A stretch of DNA of 64,000 bases from an uncultured Paracoccaceae bacterium. GTDB taxonomy: Bacteria; Pseudomonadota; Alphaproteobacteria; Rhodobacterales; Rhodobacteraceae. This document shows, in pieces, positions 56,423 to 64,000 of the stretch. Location: contig CALSNT010000002.1 of assembly GCA_943787785.1 (NCBI GenBank), positions 1 to 64,000 of the forward strand. Direction: 5' to 3'. The position numbers and the translations under genes were made by a program. Under the pieces are notes generated by a model. The model had not been told where the DNA came from, made no database searches, and worked only from the letters and a program-made list of their open reading frames with translations. Each line of letters begins with the position of its first letter. Positions within the stretch are counted from its first letter, which is position 1.

Positions 56423-58076
56423 ATGACTGAACAGCTGCGCGAATCCATGGACTATGACGTCGTTATTGTCGGGGCCGGTCCAGCGGGCCTGTCTGCAGCG
56501 ATCCGGCTGAAACAACTGAATGCTGACCTAGAAGTTGTGGTCCTCGAAAAAGGCTCCGAGGTTGGCGCTCATATCTTGTCAGGGGCGGTATTGGACCCGT
56601 CGGGTCTGGATACGCTGTTGCTGGACTGGCGGTCGATGGGCGCGCCAATCAATGTTCCGGTCAAGCACGACAAATTTTATTTCCTCGGCCCTGCCGGCAA
56701 AGTCCGCATTCCGAATTGGCCGATGCCACCGCTGATGAGCAATCACGGCAATTACATCGTCTCGATGGGCAACGTGTGCCGCTGGATGGCGGAACAGGCC
56801 GAAGGGCTGGGCGTCGAGATCTTCCCCGGAATGGCCGCCTCGGAGGTTGTGTGGGGCGAGGATGGCCGGGTTGCTGGAGTGGTGGCCGGTGAGTTTGGCA
56901 AGAACGCTGACGGGACGCCGGGGCCGAACTATGAACCCGGCATGGAACTGCGCGGCAAATACGTTCTTCTGGGCGAAGGCGCGCGGGGCAGCCTGTCGAA
57001 ACAGGTGATCGCCAAGTTCGGTCTGGATGACGATGCCGAGCCTGCGAAATTCGGCCTCGGCATGAAGGAAATCTGGGAGGTTGATCCAGACAAGCATCGC
57101 GAGGGCACGGTCACTCACACGATGGGCTGGCCGCTAGGCAGGAATGCCGGGGGGTGGCAGCTTCATCTACCATCTTGAAAATAATCAAGTTTATGTCGGG
57201 TTTGTGGTGCACCTGAACTATGAGAACCCGCATCTGTTTCCCTACAGGGAATTCCAGCGCTTCAAGCATCATCCGATGGTTGCCGAGCTTTTGAAAGGCG
57301 GCAAGCGGGTTGCGTATGGCGCGCGTGCGATCACCGAGGGCGGGTGGCAATCGATGCCCAAGTTGGAATTCCCGGGCGGTGCGCTGCTGGGATGTGCGGC
57401 GGGAATGGTCAACGTGCCGCGCATTAAAGGCAATCACAACGCCATGCTGTCAGGAATCGCAGCGGCCGAAGCGGCAGTGGCGGCGATTGCCGTCGGCCGA
57501 TCCGGTGACCTGCTGGACGGGTACGAAGCCGATGTGCGTGGCGGTCCGATTGCGAAAGACCTCAAGCGGGTTCGCAACGTAAAACCGCTTTGGTCGCGCT
57601 ATGGGCTGTTTGCCTCGCTGATTGGTGGTGGGGTGGATATGTGGACGAATTCTATCGTCCCCGGCTTGTCGATCTTCGGTACGCTGAAGCACGGGAAATC
57701 GGACGCGGCAGCCACCGGCAAGGCGGCGGACCATCCAATTATTGATTATCCGAAGCCTGATGGCACACTGTCTTTTGACCGGCTGACCAACGTGGCGTTT
57801 TCTTTCACCAATCACGAGGAATCCCAGCCCGCCCACCTGCATCTGGCCGACGCTTCAATCCCGGTGGATAGAAACCTGCCGGACTTCGCCGGCCCTTCGG
57901 CGCGCTATTGCCCTGCAGGGGTTTATGAATTTGTCGGGGAAGGTGCCGCGACCAAATTCCAGATCAACTTCCAGAACTGCGTCCACTGCAAGACCTGCGA
58001 CATTAAGGACCCGGCGCAGAACATCACCTGGACTGTACCACAGGGCGGCGACGGGCCGAATTATCCGAATATGTAA
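56423..58076 (+). CDS. Electron transfer flavoprotein-ubiquinone oxidoreductase, with one-base frameshift
   Basis: Passes electrons from ETF to ubiquinone, linking acyl-CoA dehydrogenation to respiration. FAD motif [37 protein letters not shown] and, after the break, [33 protein letters not shown] and the 4Fe-4S ligands in [12 protein letters not shown]. The frame is lost in a run of six G at 57149-57154; five G restores [11 protein letters not shown]. Both halves are otherwise perfect, so a sequencing error is likely. Start ATG at 56423 with AAAGGG upstream. Confidence 0.92.
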
Positions 58077-58154
58077 ACTTCCCGTGGCGACATTGCCTTG
58101 GCGGCAGGGCAGCCCTAGTTTGAGGGTAAGTCCTTCCCCTGTCACAGGTGTCTC

Positions 58155-59876
58155 ATGACTGTTTCGATGCTCCGCGCAATTGCCGTCACCACCGCCCTGC
58201 TGACTCCGTTCGCCCTTGCTGCACAGACGGCCGAGCGCGGACTGGCCGGCAATTATCTGGCGGCGCGACACGCGACGATTTTCAACGAGTACGAAAAGCT
58301 TGCCGAGTATTCCGCCCGCGCGCTGGCCGCTGATCCGACCAATCCGGCGCTGATGGAATCCACCATGCAAGCCTATGTCGCGTTGGGCCGCATTGACCGC
58401 GCGTTTGACGCGGCGTTGGAGATGCAGACACTCGACGAGCCCGGCCAGCTTTCCGGGATGATCATCTTTGCCGCAGCCGCACGGAATGGCGACTGGGCAG
58501 GCGTTCTGTCGGAACTCGATGCCGGGATGACTGTCGGCCCGCTGTTTGATGGGTTGATACGCGGATGGGCGCAGGTCGGGTCGGGAGAGATGGACGCCGC
58601 ACAGAAGACCTTTGACGCCGTGGCGACCGAAACCGGTTTGCAGGCCTTTGGTGTCTATCACAGCGCATTGGCGTTGGCGGTTTCCGGTGATCTGGAAGGC
58701 GCCGCGGCGATACTAGACGGTGATGAAAGTGGCCGCGTCACGCTGACTCGCAATGGAAACATCACGTATTTTCAGATTCTGAGCTTGCTTGGTCGTCAGG
58801 AGGACGCGATCGCGCGTCTGGACGAGGTTTTCGGCGACACCGCCGACCCCGCCATCGTCAATTTGCGCAGCCGCCTCGCGGCGGGCGAACAGGTGCCTCT
58901 GGGCACCATGAACAGCGCCGCAGACGGCGTGGCCGAAGTGTTCTTTTCCATCGCAGGCGCCCTGAATGGCGAGGCGGATCACGCCTACACGCTGCTCTAC
59001 TCCCGTCTGGCCCATTACCTGAACTCTGATCACATCGAAGCATTGCTGATGTCCGCGGACAAGCTGGAGCAACTACGCCAATACGATCTGGCGACCGAGG
59101 TTTATCGCGCCGTGCCGCGCACCAGCCCGGTGTATTATGCCGCCGAGCTGGGCCGCGCCGAGGCATTGCGCCTGTCGGGCGACGCAGAGGCGGCTGTCGA
59201 GGTGATCAGTGCACTGGCTACGGAATTCCCGGATCTGTCGGTGATCCACATCACGCTGGGCGACACGCTGCGGCGTATGGGTGAGTATCAGCGCAGCAGC
59301 GAAGCCTATGACCGGGCCATTGCCCTTCTGGGGCCAGAGAACCCGAACCACTGGCTGGTCTATTTCGCCCGCGGCATCACCCATGAGCGGACGGACCGCT
59401 GGGTCAAGGCCGAGGATGACATGCGCCGGGCATTGCGTCTGTCGCCAGATCAGCCGTCGGTCCTGAACTACCTTGGCTATACGATGGTCGAGCGGCAGGA
59501 GAACCTGGACGAAGCCCTTGACATGATCGAAACGGCCGCCGCCGCCCAGCCGGACTCAGGCCATATAATCGACTCGCTGGGGTGGGTTCTTTACCGGCTG
59601 GGCCGCTATGACGAAGCGGTCGAGCCCATGGAACGCGCCTCGCAGCTGATGGCTGTGGACCCAGTGGTGAATGATCATCTGGGTGATGTTTACTGGGCGG
59701 TCGGACGCAAGCTGGAGGCAGAGTTCCAGTGGAAGCGCGCGCTGTCGTTCGTTGATCCCGAAGATGCGGATTCCGAAGCCGACCCGGACCGAATTCGCCG
59801 CAAGCTGGAGGTGGGCCTGGACGCGGTACTGGCCGAAGAAGGGGCGGAACCGCTGGCCGTCGCTGATGACGGCTGA
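58155..59876 (+). CDS. Periplasmic TPR-repeat protein
   Basis: 573 residues. Signal peptide (VTTALLTPFALAAQ), then about ten tetratricopeptide units, for example YEKLAEYSARALAADPTNPAL, GEYQRSSEAYDRAIALLGPENPN, WVKAEDDMRRALRLSPDQPSVLNYLGY and RYDEAVEPMERASQLMAVDPVVNDHLGDVYWAVG. A protein-interaction scaffold, partner unknown. Ends inside the start of ispE. Confidence 0.9.
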   Translation: MTVSMLRAIAVTTALLTPFALAAQTAERGLAGNYLAARHATIFNEYEKLAEYSARALAADPTNPALMESTMQAYVALGRIDRAFDAALEMQTLDEPGQLSGMIIFAAAARNGDWAGVLSELDAGMTVGPLFDGLIRGWAQVGSGEMDAAQKTFDAVATETGLQAFGVYHSALALAVSGDLEGAAAILDGDESGRVTLTRNGNITYFQILSLLGRQEDAIARLDEVFGDTADPAIVNLRSRLAAGEQVPLGTMNSAADGVAEVFFSIAGALNGEADHAYTLLYSRLAHYLNSDHIEALLMSADKLEQLRQYDLATEVYRAVPRTSPVYYAAELGRAEALRLSGDAEAAVEVISALATEFPDLSVIHITLGDTLRRMGEYQRSSEAYDRAIALLGPENPNHWLVYFARGITHERTDRWVKAEDDMRRALRLSPDQPSVLNYLGYTMVERQENLDEALDMIETAAAAQPDSGHIIDSLGWVLYRLGRYDEAVEPMERASQLMAVDPVVNDHLGDVYWAVGRKLEAEFQWKRALSFVDPEDADSEADPDRIRRKLEVGLDAVLAEEGAEPLAVADDG

Positions 59877-60711
59877 GGCGTTCGCGCCGGCCAAGATCAA
59901 CCTGACGCTCCACGTCACCGGACGACGGGCTGATGGGTATCATCTGCTTGACTCGCTGGTTGTGTTTGCCGGGGTCGGCGACAAGATCACGGCAACCCCG
60001 GCGGCGGAAATGGCCTTGCATGTTACGGGCCCTACGGCCGCAGGTGTGCCGACAGATGGCTGCAATCTGGTGATGAAGGCTGCGCGGCTGATGCCTGAAA
60101 TCCCGGCCAAGATTGTTCTGGAAAAACACCTGCCCACCGCAGCCGGTATAGGCGGTGGATCAAGCGACGCAGCCGCGACGGTACGGGTTTTGTCGGCCCT
60201 TGGCGGGACGCCGCCCGAACCCGGGGCCATTTTGTCACTTGGGGCCGACGTGCCCGTCTGCCATTTCCAACGCCCTGCCCGTATGAGCGGCATCGGGAAT
60301 GTGATTGATCCTGCTCCACCGCCGCCGCACGCGTATCTGGTTCTGGTCAATCCAGGTGTCGCGATTTCCACCGCCGACGTTTTTGCCGCACTGCAGGGTC
60401 AGTTTGGTTCGGCCATGCAGGAAACTCTGCCAAATTGGCCGGACACCGCCGCATTTGCCGACTGGTTGCTCACGCAGCGGAATGATCTGGAGTCGCCGGC
60501 CCGCACTATCGCGCCGGTCATCGACGATTGCCTCGCCACGCTTTCGGAGCAACCTTTCTGCCTGCTGGCACGCATGTCCGGCTCTGGCGCGACGTGCTTC
60601 GGGCTGTTCGACAAGGCTGAAGACGCACAAGCAACTGCGGCCGTCCTGGCCGCATCGCATCCGGATTGGTGGGTTGCCGCAGCGCCGATACTTGCTGTGC
60701 CGACTGCCTAA
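59866..60711 (+). CDS. ispE: 4-diphosphocytidyl-2-C-methyl-D-erythritol kinase
   Basis: MEP-pathway GHMP kinase supplying isoprenoids for ubiquinone. 281 residues: AFAPAKINLTLHVTGRRADGYHLLDSLVVF, the ATP loop LPTAAGIGGGSSDAAA, LGADVPVCHF and the C-terminal MSGSGATCFGLF. ATG lies 8 codon-shifted bases before the TPR stop, so the two are coupled. Confidence 0.96.
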   Translation: MTAEAFAPAKINLTLHVTGRRADGYHLLDSLVVFAGVGDKITATPAAEMALHVTGPTAAGVPTDGCNLVMKAARLMPEIPAKIVLEKHLPTAAGIGGGSSDAAATVRVLSALGGTPPEPGAILSLGADVPVCHFQRPARMSGIGNVIDPAPPPPHAYLVLVNPGVAISTADVFAALQGQFGSAMQETLPNWPDTAAFADWLLTQRNDLESPARTIAPVIDDCLATLSEQPFCLLARMSGSGATCFGLFDKAEDAQATAAVLAASHPDWWVAAAPILAVPTA

Positions 60712-60807
60712 AGGGCTCAACGCCTCTCGTTGCGCTTCACACCTGCTATCATCGGTTCACAAATATCCCCGCCAGAGGCCCGTGCACTCCGATCCCACAC
60801 CTAAGCC

Positions 60808-61806
60808 TCAGCTGATCCGTGCCACCACAAAACCCGCCAAATCGGACAGCATCTCGCGCAGCGGGTCATCGCGCAGCGGTGCAAGAGCTGCCTTCGCCAC
60901 TCCGGCCCATTCCAAGGCGGTGTCGCGCGTGGCATCGAGCACGCCGTGGCGGCGCATGATCTCCAAGGCGCGGTCCAGATCGCCGTTGGCCTGCTTGCCC
61001 TTGCCAATTGTCCGCTCCCAAAACGCGCGTTCGTCCGCGTTAGCGGCGGCCACGGCGCGGATCACAGGTAGTGACATCTTGCGCTCGCGAAAATCATCAC
61101 CCAGCGATTTTCCCATCGCCTCGGTGCCGGAATAATCCAGCAGGTCATCGACCATCTGGAACGCAATACCAAGTGCGTCACCATAGTCTCGCAGCGCCGA
61201 GATTTGATCCTCGGACGCATCTGCCAGCGCCGCCCCGGATTCGCACGCCGCCTGAAACAATGCCGCCGTCTTACCGCGGATCACGCGTAGATAGGTCGCC
61301 TCATCCGTTGCCAGATTTGCCGCAACGGTCAGTTGCAGAACCTCACCTTCGGCGATCGTCGCTGCCGCGTTCGACAGGATATCCAGTACCCGAAGCGAGC
61401 CGGGTTCGACCATCATCTGAAACGCCCGCGCAAACAGGTAGTCGCCCACCAAAACCGAGCTTGAATTGTCCCAAAGCAGGTTGGCTGTGGGCCGACCTCG
61501 CCGCTCGGCGCTTTCATCGACCACATCATCATGCAGCAACGTGGCGGTGTGGATGAATTCGACCGTGGTGGCCAGATGAATGTGGTAGGGGCCGGAGTAG
61601 CCGCACAGGTTTGCTGAGGCCAATACCAACATCGGGCGCACCCGCTTGCCGCCCGCGCCGACCAGATGCGCCGTCACTTCAGGAATGCGGGGTGCATTCT
61701 CGGACGCCATCCTCGCGCGGATCATCGCATCGACGGCTGTCAGATCATCGGAAAGAGCCTCGGCCAGTTTCTGATGCGGAGCTGTGGCGGCGTCGATCAC
61801 GTTCAC
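60808..61806 (-). CDS. Polyprenyl diphosphate synthase (octa/decaprenyl)
   Basis: Makes the ubiquinone side chain. 332 residues with both Asp-rich motifs, LLHDDVVDESAERRGRPTAN and FQMVDDLLDYSG, and GGKRVRPML for the diphosphate. Long-chain type (IspB/DdsA). GTG at 61806 is the likely start (another GTG is two codons inside); the frame further upstream reads through the divergent DUF2007 gene. Convergent with ispE. Confidence 0.94.
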   Translation of the reverse strand: MNVIDAATAPHQKLAEALSDDLTAVDAMIRARMASENAPRIPEVTAHLVGAGGKRVRPMLVLASANLCGYSGPYHIHLATTVEFIHTATLLHDDVVDESAERRGRPTANLLWDNSSSVLVGDYLFARAFQMMVEPGSLRVLDILSNAAATIAEGEVLQLTVAANLATDEATYLRVIRGKTAALFQAACESGAALADASEDQISALRDYGDALGIAFQMVDDLLDYSGTEAMGKSLGDDFRERKMSLPVIRAVAAANADERAFWERTIGKGKQANGDLDRALEIMRRHGVLDATRDTALEWAGVAKAALAPLRDDPLREMLSDLAGFVVARIS

Positions 61807-61863
61807 GGGTGCAAATCCGGTGCTGCCTCGACAAGGACGGCGCAACTTCCTAGGTCCATTGAG

Positions 61864-62079
61864 ATGAAAGAGCTTTTGCGCACCACCGACCCCACCGTTG
61901 TCGCCTTCGTCACTGCCCTGCTGGGCGGCGAGGATATAGACTGCTTTCCGATGGACGTCCACATGAGCGTGCTGGAAGGATCAATCGGCGTGCTGCCCCG
62001 TCGGATCATGGTTCGCACCCAGGATCATTTCCGCGCCAGCGCCGTGCTGCGCGACAATGATGTGCCGATGGACGGATGA
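61864..62079 (+). CDS. DUF2007-family protein
   Basis: 71 residues. MKELLRTTDPTVVAFVTALLGGEDIDCFPMDVHMS and RIMVRTQDHFRASAVL fit DUF2007, a ferredoxin-like fold proposed as a signal transducer. Divergent from the polyprenyl synthase and coupled to the methyltransferase (ATGA). Confidence 0.88.
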   Translation: MKELLRTTDPTVVAFVTALLGGEDIDCFPMDVHMSVLEGSIGVLPRRIMVRTQDHFRASAVLRDNDVPMDG

Positions 62080-62837
62080 CTGACGCGGCCCTGACCCGCG
62101 ATGCCTTCCTTGGCGGTCGACTGTCCATCTTGCAGCCAGAATCGGGCTACCGGGCTGGAATAGACCCTGTATTGCTGGCTGCGTCAGTGGCAGCCAAGCC
62201 CGGTCAGTCGGTCTTGGAATTGGGTTGCGGCGTAGGGGTCGCAATCCTCTGCCTGGCCGCGCGTGTTGCTGGACTGACCCTCACCGGGGTTGAGCTACAG
62301 CCGGACTATGCAGATCTGGCGCAGCGCAATGCGCGTGAAAATGACGTGTCGCTTGACGTCGCCGTGGCCGATCTTGCAGATCTTCCATCCGATCTGCGCC
62401 AATGCCGGTTCGACCACGTAATCGCCAATCCACCATACTTTGACCGCCGCCATGGCCCGGACGCTTCGAATCCTGGCCGCGAGGCCGCTTTGGGCGAGGC
62501 GACGCCATTGGCCGTCTGGCTGGACGTTGCGCGAAGGCGACTGGTCGATGGCGGCACGTTGACGTTGATACAGCGCATTGACCGGTTGCCGGATTGCCTT
62601 TCGGCATTGGATCACCGGATGGGGTCTGTCACCGTGCGACCGCTTTCTGCGCGCATGGGGCGATCGCCGGAGGTATTCTTGTTGCGTGCATCCAAAGGTG
62701 GGCGCGCAAGGTTTCGTCTGCTTGCGCCAATCCATCTCCATGCAGGATCGGCGCATAAGGACGGCCCAAAAGACTACGCACCAGAGATTCTTGACGTTCT
62801 GAAGAATGGCGCAGGGTTGAATAGCTTCGCAAGTTAA
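62076..62837 (+). CDS. tRNA1(Val) adenine N6-methyltransferase-like (TrmN6/YfiC)
   Basis: 253 residues. The SAM pocket VLELGCGVGVAILCLAARV, LTGVELQPDYADLAQRNA and the N6-adenine motif VIANPPYFDRR are present, with the N-terminal GGRLSILQPESGYRAGIDPVLLAAS typical of YfiC. The target is inferred from the family. Confidence 0.9.
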   Translation: MTDAALTRDAFLGGRLSILQPESGYRAGIDPVLLAASVAAKPGQSVLELGCGVGVAILCLAARVAGLTLTGVELQPDYADLAQRNARENDVSLDVAVADLADLPSDLRQCRFDHVIANPPYFDRRHGPDASNPGREAALGEATPLAVWLDVARRRLVDGGTLTLIQRIDRLPDCLSALDHRMGSVTVRPLSARMGRSPEVFLLRASKGGRARFRLLAPIHLHAGSAHKDGPKDYAPEILDVLKNGAGLNSFAS

Positions 62838-62945
62838 CCATGCGGTAACCATCCGCCTGCGACACTTCAATGTCGCGAAATAGATGACACGCGGCGCGAT
62901 CTGTGGTGGACTAAACCCGCAGACATCTGAAACAGGAGGATACCA

Positions 62946-63113
62946 ATGAGCCTGAGTTCGCACCTGCAGGAACTCCGCAAGAAACACGAAATCCTGTCCG
63001 AAGAGGTTGAGGCCGCGCAGAGGGATTTGGCGATTGACGACCTTGCCGTCGCCGATATGAAGAAGCAGAAATTGCGCCTGAAAGAAGAAATAACAAGACT
63101 ATCAGGCACTTAA
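62946..63113 (+). CDS. DUF465 (YdcH-family) protein
   Basis: 55-residue charged coiled coil (SLSSHLQELRKKHEILSEEV, DDLAVADMKKQKLRLKEEI). Strong GGAGG seven bases before the ATG. YdcH-like proteins are common in alphaproteobacteria and have no fixed function. Confidence 0.9.
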   Translation: MSLSSHLQELRKKHEILSEEVEAAQRDLAIDDLAVADMKKQKLRLKEEITRLSGT

Positions 63114-63241
63114 AGGCACAAAGGCAGCATCCGTAGCGATTCAGTTCGGCCAAGAATGATTGGTTGCAGCAGACGCATTGTCTAGATTTGCATGGCGTTA
63201 ACCGAAAGAGGCAGAGCGCCCCTTTCGGAGATTGTCTTCGA

Positions 63242-63967
63242 TCAGGCCAGATATTGGCCGCCGTTGGCGCTGAGCGTTGCGCCGGTGATGAAGCCGGCAT
63301 CGTCCGACGTCAGAAATGCGACGGCGCGTGCAATTTCGTCTGGTTCGCCAAGGCGACCGACTGGAATGGCCGGCAAGATGACTTCGTCCATCACCTTTTG
63401 CGGAATGGTGCTCATCATTTCGGTGTTGATATAGCCCGGAGCCACAACATTCACCGTAATCCCGGCGCGCGCGCCTTCTTGGGCCAGTGACTTGGTGAAG
63501 CCAATGTCACCCGCTTTCGACGCGGCATAGTTGGCCTGAGCAAATTGCCCTTTCTGACCGTTGATTGAGCTGATGGTGACAATCCGGCCGAATTTACGCT
63601 CGCGCATCCCGCCCCAGACATTGTGGGTCATGTTGAAAACCCCGGTCAGATTGGTGCCGATGACCTCGTGCCACTGCTCGGGAGTCATCCGGTGGAACGG
63701 CGCATCGCGGGTGATGCCTGCGTTGTTGACCAGGATGTCGACGGGTCCGAGATCGGCCTCGATCTGGGTGACACCTGCTTTGCAAGCGTCATAGTCACCG
63801 ACCGACCATTTGTAGGTCTTGATTCCGGTTTCAGCGGTGAACGCGGCGGCAGCTTCGTCGTTGCCGCCATAAGTGGCGGCGACGACGCAACCATCCTCTT
63901 TCAACTTCTTTGCAATCGCTGCGCCGATGCCGCGCGATCCGCCTGTGACAAGTGCCACTCGTCCCAT
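63242..63967 (-). CDS. phaB: Acetoacetyl-CoA reductase
   Basis: NADPH-dependent SDR of polyhydroxybutyrate synthesis. 241 residues: ALVTGGSRGIGAAIAKKL, LVNNAGITRDAPFHRMTPEQWHEVIGTNLTGVFNM, SSINGQKGQFAQANYAASKAGDIGFTK (Ser and YxxxK) and the end SANGGQYLA. AGGAGGAC lies upstream of the ATG. The thiolase phaA is expected just beyond 64 kb. Confidence 0.95.
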   Translation of the reverse strand: MGRVALVTGGSRGIGAAIAKKLKEDGCVVAATYGGNDEAAAAFTAETGIKTYKWSVGDYDACKAGVTQIEADLGPVDILVNNAGITRDAPFHRMTPEQWHEVIGTNLTGVFNMTHNVWGGMRERKFGRIVTISSINGQKGQFAQANYAASKAGDIGFTKSLAQEGARAGITVNVVAPGYINTEMMSTIPQKVMDEVILPAIPVGRLGEPDEIARAVAFLTSDDAGFITGATLSANGGQYLA

Positions 63968-64000
63968 GATGTGTCCTCCTCTGGGGTGATGATAGAAATT

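Noticed and set aside
60720-60745. CAACG/CGTTG hairpin after ispE as an intrinsic terminator
   Set aside because: Only five pairs and no T-run on either strand.

Overview
The window is a 64 kb stretch of alphaproteobacterial chromosome, most likely from the Roseobacter group of the Rhodobacterales. The evidence is the gene content and order: a hemD / mitofilin (Mic60-like) / hemY block, an aa3-type cytochrome oxidase subunit IV of only 44 residues, a DUF6173 protein, a plant-type glutamate-cysteine ligase, an ETF-ubiquinone oxidoreductase and PhaB-type acetoacetyl-CoA reductase. The DNA is GC-rich and densely packed, with many ATGA or GTGA stop/start overlaps. Nearly all genes are housekeeping. 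No CRISPR array, prophage or toxin-antitoxin pair was seen.

Layout. 1-3.5 kb is the only clearly accessory stretch: a frameshifted HMGL-type synthase, a divergent frameshifted GntR regulator, an IS3/IS481-like transposase and about 850 bp with no recognisable gene, ending at tRNA-Thr(CGT). 3.6-7.2 kb (minus strand) is hemD-mic60-hemY, divergent from tsaD-gpsA-YciI-EVE (7.3-10.0 kb). 10-15.3 kb holds small conserved proteins, a LysM/BON protein, ahcY, an HD hydrolase and a GNAT. 15.4-19.8 kb is one plus-strand run: ABC exporter, S49 peptidase, zinc-ribbon micro-protein, Ca/Na antiporter, pteridine-reductase-like SDR. 20.1-24.2 kb has uvrC, a hemolysin III protein, pgsA, moaD and moaE. 24.5-30 kb has an OmpA-like protein with its coiled-coil partner, ubiA/rsmE and two unknowns, and is bracketed by two inverted copies of an intergenic repeat. 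30-37.8 kb has gshA, plsY, a degenerate pyrC, two tandem PH-like membrane proteins, pyrB, a uracil-DNA glycosylase and moaB. 37.9-43.6 kb has an RND efflux pair and a DsbD-N-like protein. 43.7-49.4 kb has a YqgE protein, Sua5, an acyl-CoA dehydrogenase, an MBL hydrolase, DUF6173 and cox4. 49.5-54.6 kb is azlDC divergent from fdhD-mobA-mobB-moeA, where moeA carries an extra 290-residue N-terminal module. 54.7-64 kb has greA, ETF-QO, a TPR protein, ispE, a polyprenyl synthase, a methyltransferase, DUF465 and phaB.

Functional themes. Molybdenum-cofactor synthesis is spread over three loci (moaDE; moaB; fdhD-mobA-mobB-moeA). Ubiquinone supply is covered by ispE, the polyprenyl synthase and ubiA, feeding ETF-QO and respiration. 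The tRNA t6A pathway has both Sua5 and TsaD here. Envelope and phospholipid genes are gpsA, pgsA and plsY.

Most notable observations: (i) three genes are each broken by one extra G in a G-run, which fits base-calling error better than gene death; (ii) a diverged pair of intergenic repeats with 24 and 34 bp perfectly conserved inverted ends; (iii) the MoeA fusion; (iv) a dihydroorotase that has lost its metal ligands, sitting in the pyrB cluster; (v) a bacterial mitofilin inside a haem locus. No wholly new multi-gene system could be demonstrated.
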